Positions 7,450 through 11,577 of a DNA stretch of 11,577 bases are shown in pieces. The notes under the pieces are model-generated. The model made no database searches. It was not told where the DNA came from and worked only from the letters and a program-made list of their open reading frames with translations. The translations under genes were made by a program, and so were the position numbers. Position 1 is the first letter of the stretch. Every line of letters begins with the position of its first letter. The DNA is taken from positions 1 through 11,577 of the forward strand of contig JBLIBC010000059.1 in the NCBI GenBank assembly GCA_047632015.1, written 5' to 3'. The stretch is from JBLIAZ01 sp047632015. Its GTDB lineage: Bacteria; Bacteroidota; Bacteroidia; Flavobacteriales_C; GCA-002722245.

Positions 7450-8214
7450 ATGTCTTTAACTGTACTACTCTCGCCTGCTAAAAAATTGAATTTTGACTGT
7501 GTAGTTCCCGAACTTGAATATCAAGAGCCCTTGTTTTGGAAAAAAACAACGAGGTTGGCAAAAACACTTAAAAAGCTTTCAGTTAAAAATATTGGCAACT
7601 TAATGAGCTTAAGCTTAGAGCTTGCCTCGTTAAACCACGATAGATATCAAAAATTCGAAATAGAACAAACTAATAAAGTAAGCAAGCCTGCTGCCTTTAT
7701 ATTTAATGGTGAGGCATATGCGGGACTTGATGTTCATTCATTTAGTCAAAAAGAATTAAGCTTTGCTAACAATCATTTACGGATCATTTCAGGTTTGTAC
7801 GGTTTGTTAAAACCACTTGATTTTATTCAGCCATATCGTTTGGAAATGGGAACAAGGCTTCCTGTTGGAAAAAACAAAAACTTATACGAGTTTTGGAACA
7901 AGGATATTTGCAATGATATAAATGATAGTATCTCAAAAGACGACATCATCATTAATTTAGCTTCAAATGAGTATTTTAAAGCTGCTAAAAGCAAATACTT
8001 GAAACCGAGAATCATCACTCCTGTTTTCAAAGATTTTAAAAATGGTGAATTTAAAACCATCATGGTTTACGCAAAAAAATCTCGAGGACAAATGTCAAGA
8101 TTCATTATACAAAATGAAATTACTGATCCTGAAATGTTAAAAAATTATGATGTGAACGGTTATCAATTTAATGATAATTTGTCATCTGAAAACGATTGGG
8201 TGTTTACTAGGTGA
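7450..8214 (+). CDS. yaaA: YaaA family peroxide-stress protein (UPF0246)
   Basis: 254 residues, the usual length for the family. Hallmark motifs are all present: LSPAKKL at 7-13, FNGEAYAGLD at 85-94, GLYGLLKPLDFIQPYRLEMG at 115-134, NLASNEYF at 169-176 and AKKSRGQMSRF at 208-218. E. coli YaaA lowers intracellular free iron during hydrogen peroxide stress and so limits Fenton damage to DNA and proteins; its fold includes a helix-hairpin-helix DNA-binding element. Cytosolic, with no signal peptide. It is the last gene of an operon with the scramblase-like and the small unknown protein. In E. coli the gene is under OxyR control, but I see no recognisable OxyR site here. No obvious terminator hairpin follows the stop. 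Confidence 0.95.
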   Translation: MSLTVLLSPAKKLNFDCVVPELEYQEPLFWKKTTRLAKTLKKLSVKNIGNLMSLSLELASLNHDRYQKFEIEQTNKVSKPAAFIFNGEAYAGLDVHSFSQKELSFANNHLRIISGLYGLLKPLDFIQPYRLEMGTRLPVGKNKNLYEFWNKDICNDINDSISKDDIIINLASNEYFKAAKSKYLKPRIITPVFKDFKNGEFKTIMVYAKKSRGQMSRFIIQNEITDPEMLKNYDVNGYQFNDNLSSENDWVFTR

Positions 8215-8283
8215 AATTCGATAGGACATATTACGGACATTTCTAATTTTAACATAATACTAAGCCTTTAGTCGTCCTTATCA

Positions 8284-8315
8284 ATTGATAAAACCATGGC
8301 AATTCATTATATTTA
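8284..8315 (+). promoter_or_regulatory. Candidate promoter of the chitinase gene
   Basis: ATTG at 8284-8287 (one off TTTG) and TATATTTA at 8308-8315 (one off TAnnTTTG) are separated by 20 nt, within the range for the Bacteroidota primary sigma factor. Transcription would begin around 8320, about 20 nt before the ATG at 8342, and after the alternative in-frame TTG at 8285, which argues against that TTG as the start. Each box has one mismatch, so this is tentative. Confidence 0.35.
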
Positions 8316-8341
8316 AGGGAACTTTAAAACACCCTATTACA

Positions 8342-9661
8342 ATGAATAACAACCGTTTAACTAAAAAAGTACTGGCACTATCAGTACTTGTATGTTTAAC
8401 CATTTCAGCTACTGCTGAGCTTCCCGAAAAAGTTTTAGTCGGTTACTGGCACAACTGGGATGCCTTAAGATTAAAGGATATTGATGACCGTTATAATGTA
8501 TTAATGCTTTCCTTTCTTGAAGCTGACACGGACGGATCTCAAGATAACAACGTCGTTGGGGATTTAGAATTTACACCGTATAACAACGCCCAAGTTATTT
8601 CAGACATTGCGACTGTGCAGGCAGAAGGCAAAACTGTTATCGTAAGTATTGGAGGAGCAAATGGTTCATTTAAACTAAACAACGTAACCGACAAAAACAC
8701 TTTTGTATCTAAAGTAAAAAGCTTCATTCAAACATATGGAGTAGATGGTATTGACATTGATTTAGAACGTCAAGCATACATGTGTAATCCAAGTGGATCA
8801 TTAGCTAACCCTGCAAATTACATGCAGTACTTAATCGATGGAATCAATGAATTATTGACTTGGCACCAAAGCACCTATGGGAAAAAGATGATTTTAACAA
8901 CTGCTCCGGAGGTACTTTACACTACAGGAGGAATTAGCCCTTGGGGATATTGCAATGGTGCCTTTTTACCATTCATTGAACAACTGAGCAGTGACTTAGA
9001 TTTATTAATGATTCAATTGTACAACTCAGGAAGTAATTATTCATTAGCCTACCCTGGAAGTCAAACTACTTATAATCATGGTACTGTAGATTTTATAATC
9101 ACACAGACCGAAGCAGCCATCGAAGGTTTTAGTATCGGCGCTCCTAATGTTAGTGGAACATATTCGGGTATACCAGCTAGTAAAGTGGTAGTTGCGCTAC
9201 CAGCTTGTTCCGGTGCAGGGGGCGGTTACGTGAGCAGCGCCAACATGAAAGCAGCTGTAAACTACTTGATGGGATGTGGATCAAAACCAGGGAGTTATAC
9301 CTTGTCAAATTCTTATTCTGAATTACGTGGATTAATGACTTGGTCGGCAAACAATGACGCAGACGCATCATGTGGGGGCACCTATACTTTTGCTCAGGCA
9401 TTCAGTGAAATTTCTTGTTTAGCACTTTCCACAAAGGAGCTTAGCGCAGGCAAAACGATAATTTATCCTAATCCAGCTGGAAAATATATAACTGTTGAAA
9501 CTGCTAATAACAGCACTTTAACAATTACAGATGCAAGTGGCAAAACAGTTTTAACCGACTTGATAACCTCAAACTCACACAATGTTGATTTAAGTAGTTT
9601 TAGTCCTGGTGTTTACTTTGTAAAAACAAATGGAACTGTAGAAAAACTAATCTTAGAATAG
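8342..9661 (+). CDS. Secreted GH18 chitinase with T9SS type A C-terminal sorting domain
   Basis: 439 residues. The ATG at 8342 gives a clear signal peptide (NNNRLTKK, hydrophobic core, cleavage after TISATA near residue 25). The frame stays open to a TTG at 8285, but those residues are unlike a leader. The GH18 TIM barrel covers about 29-360: VGYWHNW at 33-39, SIGGANGSF at 102-110, and the catalytic DxxDxDxE motif as DGIDIDLE at 135-142 (Glu142 the acid/base; Asp138 and Asp140 support the oxazolinium intermediate). Then come MIQLYNSG at 223-230 and GLMTWSANND near 330-339, carrying the conserved Trp at the barrel base. Leu rather than Trp precedes the catalytic Glu, as in many bacterial ChiC/ChiD-like GH18s. 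Residues 366-439 form the sorting domain (IYPNPAGKYITVE, TDASGKTV, LSSFSPGVYFVKT), which directs export by the T9SS and often surface anchoring. No separate chitin-binding module is seen. It would supply oligosaccharides for a hexosaminidase such as that at 4569-6269. Confidence 0.93.
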   Translation: MNNNRLTKKVLALSVLVCLTISATAELPEKVLVGYWHNWDALRLKDIDDRYNVLMLSFLEADTDGSQDNNVVGDLEFTPYNNAQVISDIATVQAEGKTVIVSIGGANGSFKLNNVTDKNTFVSKVKSFIQTYGVDGIDIDLERQAYMCNPSGSLANPANYMQYLIDGINELLTWHQSTYGKKMILTTAPEVLYTTGGISPWGYCNGAFLPFIEQLSSDLDLLMIQLYNSGSNYSLAYPGSQTTYNHGTVDFIITQTEAAIEGFSIGAPNVSGTYSGIPASKVVVALPACSGAGGGYVSSANMKAAVNYLMGCGSKPGSYTLSNSYSELRGLMTWSANNDADASCGGTYTFAQAFSEISCLALSTKELSAGKTIIYPNPAGKYITVETANNSTLTITDASGKTVLTDLITSNSHNVDLSSFSPGVYFVKTNGTVEKLILE

Positions 9662-9681
9662 TACAGTCAGCACTTAAAATT

Positions 9682-9731
9682 AAAAGTCCAAATTGATTGA
9701 AATTAACTTTCAACATTTTGGACTTTTTTTT
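9682..9731. terminator. Strong bidirectional terminator between chitinase and hydrolase genes
   Basis: A perfect 11-bp stem pairs 9682-9692 (AAAAGTCCAAA) with 9717-9727 (TTTGGACTTTT). It is continued by an inner 6-bp stem, 9697-9702 (TTGAAA) with 9708-9713 (TTTCAA), a 5-nt loop and a small internal loop. A T-run follows to 9731. It starts 21 nt after the chitinase stop and ends 4 nt from the stop of the converging hydrolase gene, so it can serve both. Confidence 0.88.
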
Positions 9732-9734
9732 ATC

Positions 9735-10625
9735 CTAATCCTTCAGTAAAAATTGAATCGCTGAATTTATCACAATGCCAGTTTCACCTGGAAAACCAGT
9801 TCCTTCATAAGGATGTCTCGAACCAAAAGCGTGATCACTATTTTCAACGAACATTGACGACGGTTGATTTAGCCATCCTATAAGACTTTCAGCCTCTTCC
9901 GGCGGCACAACTTCATCATTTAAACCTTGAATTACGTGAGTAGGTTGCTGTAAGCGTTCACAGGATGATTTTATATTTAGCAACTCCATGTTGTTTTCGA
10001 ACACTTCAACAAAAGTATAATACATGGGCATTTTCTGCTTGGTCCTTCCATTTTCAATGTATATGGCACCATGTTCTTTCCAGTGATTCATTACTTGTTC
10101 GTTTGGCTGTCTAGCCTCAAAATCACTGACTGCGGCTAACAAAACTAGTTTACTAATTCTATTTTCGTTGGCGCAAAATATGGTAGCCACTCCTCCACCT
10201 CTGCTGTGCCCCATCATGTTGATGTTGTTCAAGTCTAATTTCGGAACCAAACTTTGAAAAGCATCCTTTCCTGAAATGACCGATGACAAATCGAAAAATG
10301 AATCCAATACTACATTCATGTCTTCCAGTTCTTTGATGAAGTCATTTTCTCCAAAAGCTGTTAAATCAGGGAAATCAATCGGGTTTTCAATGGTTCCTCC
10401 GTTATGTGAGAAGTTAAACTTTAAGAATACAAATCCTTTATTAGCAAACTCCTCGGCCATCAAATTAAAATGTCCCCAGTCTTTGAATCCCTTAAAACCA
10501 TGACAAAAAAGAACCACAGGTAGTTTGTTAGCCATCTCATTAATACTAGACGGATAAGTGATATCAGCCACAATATCCCTTCCCGACTTACCTTCTAAAA
10601 TTAGCTTTTCTATTTTTTTGGTCAT
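9735..10625 (-). CDS. Alpha/beta hydrolase (serine hydrolase, dienelactone hydrolase/esterase-like)
   Basis: 296 residues from the ATG at 10625. The order of motifs is that of alpha/beta hydrolases: VVLFCHGFKGFKDW at about 37-50 (HG oxyanion-hole strand), FNFSHNGG at 71-78, the nucleophile elbow GHSRGG at 139-144 (Ser141), GLNDEVVP at 234-241 (Asp237) and SDHAFG at 263-268 (His265), giving a complete Ser-Asp-His triad. No signal peptide is seen, so it is probably cytosolic; the substrate cannot be told from the sequence. Possible relatives are acyl-hydrolase, dienelactone hydrolase and peptidase S9-like enzymes. In-frame upstream starts exist (ATG at 10664, TTG at 10670), but they add a short hydrophobic stretch without a cleavage site, so the start before the conserved KKIEKLILEG segment is preferred. 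It is transcribed divergently from the lipoprotein gene at 10746. Confidence 0.85.
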   Translation of the reverse strand: MTKKIEKLILEGKSGRDIVADITYPSSINEMANKLPVVLFCHGFKGFKDWGHFNLMAEEFANKGFVFLKFNFSHNGGTIENPIDFPDLTAFGENDFIKELEDMNVVLDSFFDLSSVISGKDAFQSLVPKLDLNNINMMGHSRGGGVATIFCANENRISKLVLLAAVSDFEARQPNEQVMNHWKEHGAIYIENGRTKQKMPMYYTFVEVFENNMELLNIKSSCERLQQPTHVIQGLNDEVVPPEEAESLIGWLNQPSSMFVENSDHAFGSRHPYEGTGFPGETGIVINSAIQFLLKD

Positions 10626-10721
10626 GGCTTTTTGCTTCGTAATGATTATATTCCCAATGTACATTATCAAATTAATTAAGCCTAGAGAAACAGCTATTCA
10701 TTTTTGTGTTAGAATGTTTAC

Positions 10722-10741
10722 TTTTAGTTAGATAACTAAAA
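10722..10741. promoter_or_regulatory. Perfect 9+9 bp inverted repeat before the lipoprotein gene (candidate operator)
   Basis: TTTTAGTTA (10722-10730) and TAACTAAAA (10733-10741) are exact reverse complements with a 2-nt spacer (GA). The repeat ends 4 nt before the ATG at 10746 and lies in the 120-nt region between two divergent genes. The 2-nt spacer makes an RNA hairpin awkward, so a dimeric DNA-binding regulator site is the more natural reading. It would overlap the expected promoter or start region of the lipoprotein gene. Confidence 0.4.
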
Positions 10742-10745
10742 CAGC

Positions 10746-11577
10746 ATGAAAAGATCTATCGCAGTAATTCTAAGTATGTTCGTAATAAATTCTTGTGCTA
10801 TTTTTCACAAAACCAGTGACGATAATCAAAAACTAGATCCTGTTAGTAGTAATACAGACACGATAACTAAAGTTGATCTGAAAGACTTTGTTCTTTCAGA
10901 ATTGCAACTTCAAACAAATCACCTTAAAAGTCTTACTAAAAGCATGGATTCAAGCATTTCGCAAGAATTTATTTTGACAGGCTTAATGGATAACAGTCCC
11001 ACTCCTTTAGCTAGTCCTTACCCAGAATTCTCCAACATTAGGGACAGTCTTCAGCTCGACTTTGAGTCATGTTTTGGTATAATTAAAAAAGTTAATGGTG
11101 TTTTAAAAGAGCTCGATGAATTTCATAAGGGAAAGACTACAATAGTAAAAACTGATAAACAGTGGATTTTTTATGAAAGAGACAAAAACGAAATTGACAG
11201 TTTGAACAGTGATTACAAGAACATCAAAGAGAAAATAAATCAGCTTTGTAAAAATAGAGCCTCACTAATTAAAGAATATAAAATCACTACAGTAAACAAG
11301 GAAGAGCTTTTACAGGTTTTGTCAGATGGATCAAAACAGATAGATGTAATTTACTCTCATGTCATTCATTTGCATAGTGGTTTAATAATTGAAAGCCAAC
11401 AAAAACTTTTAAAAGATCAAAAAAAGAAAGGTGAGTTCAAAGTACTTCTTACTGAAATTCTAACCGACGCTGAAACTCTAAAAGATGTTCAACTTAAAAT
11501 CACCAAACTTACAGATCAAATAATCAAAGAATTTGGAGGGCAAGCAAACAAATGGTCTGGTCCAGGAATGGCCAGTT
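10746..11577 (+). CDS. Putative lipoprotein of unknown function, cut off by the window edge
   Basis: The first 277 residues are present and the frame is still open at the right edge. The N-terminus MKRSIAVILSMFVINSC is a lipoprotein signal with a lipobox-like INSC ending at Cys17, which would be lipidated and anchor the protein in the inner or outer membrane. After a short Ser/Asp-rich linker (about 23-40) the protein is mostly charged and helical. Heptad-like stretches occur near 143-180 (EIDSLNSDYKNIKEKINQL) and 215-262, suggesting coiled coils. I do not recognise a family in the visible part. A short segment with Trp and Gly (WSGPGM, 270-275) begins just at the edge and may start a second region. 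The start is supported by the lipobox and by the divergent promoter region with a perfect inverted repeat 4 nt upstream. Confidence 0.8.
   Translation, partial: MKRSIAVILSMFVINSCAIFHKTSDDNQKLDPVSSNTDTITKVDLKDFVLSELQLQTNHLKSLTKSMDSSISQEFILTGLMDNSPTPLASPYPEFSNIRDSLQLDFESCFGIIKKVNGVLKELDEFHKGKTTIVKTDKQWIFYERDKNEIDSLNSDYKNIKEKINQLCKNRASLIKEYKITTVNKEELLQVLSDGSKQIDVIYSHVIHLHSGLIIESQQKLLKDQKKKGEFKVLLTEILTDAETLKDVQLKITKLTDQIIKEFGGQANKWSGPGMAS

Noticed and set aside
8215..8283. Terminator after yaaA
   Set aside because: Only weak repeats (AGGAC / GTCCT) with a long loop and no T-run were found, so no terminator is called.
8285..8341. TTG start extending the chitinase by 19 residues
   Set aside because: The added residues precede a complete signal peptide that starts at 8342, and the candidate promoter lies downstream of the TTG.
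4569..9661. Polysaccharide utilization locus
   Set aside because: GH18 and GH20 genes are present, but there is no SusC/SusD pair or regulator, and the genes are on different transcripts.
10703..10726. TTTG and TACTTTTA as a lipoprotein promoter
   Set aside because: The spacing of 12 nt is too short for the Bacteroidota consensus (about 17-23 nt).

Overview
The window looks like chromosomal DNA from a Bacteroidota (flavobacterium-like) bacterium. The reasons are low G+C and A/T-rich codon use, few Shine-Dalgarno sequences, two C-terminal domains of the type IX secretion system (T9SS) 'type A sorting' kind, and promoter-like boxes close to the Bacteroidota form (TTTG ... TAnnTTTG). It holds eight CDS (seven complete, one cut by the right edge) and one decayed gene end. 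No tRNA, rRNA, CRISPR array, transposase or phage gene was seen.

Layout. 1-410 is non-coding. It contains a higher-G+C block (about 24-141) dense in nested inverted repeats, followed by sequence I cannot assign. 411-605 is an orphan 3' end of a T9SS cargo gene whose front half is missing. A bidirectional terminator (628-668) separates it from a two-gene minus-strand operon: an exported M48-family metalloprotease (2337-4424) followed after about 17 nt by an exported 541-residue protein of unknown function (694-2319). Upstream, also on the minus strand, is a secreted GH20 beta-N-acetylhexosaminidase-like enzyme (4569-6269).

A divergent intergenic region leads into a compact plus-strand operon: a LURP-one/phospholipid-scramblase-like protein (6455-7042), a small unknown protein 2 nt later (7045-7422), and YaaA, the peroxide-stress protein (7450-8214). 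Next comes a secreted GH18 chitinase with a C-terminal T9SS sorting domain (8342-9661). It ends at a strong bidirectional terminator (9682-9731) facing a minus-strand alpha/beta hydrolase (9735-10625). A divergent promoter region with a perfect 9+9 bp inverted repeat (10722-10741) leads to a plus-strand lipoprotein gene (10746 onward) that runs off the window.

How the genes fit together. The GH18 and GH20 enzymes are complementary: the chitinase would release chito-oligosaccharides at or outside the cell surface and the hexosaminidase would cleave terminal GlcNAc. They are not in one operon, and no SusC/SusD pair is present, so this is not a classical polysaccharide utilization locus. Most of the window is ordinary core-type Bacteroidota sequence. 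The most unexplained part is the structured non-coding block at the left edge next to the broken T9SS gene.
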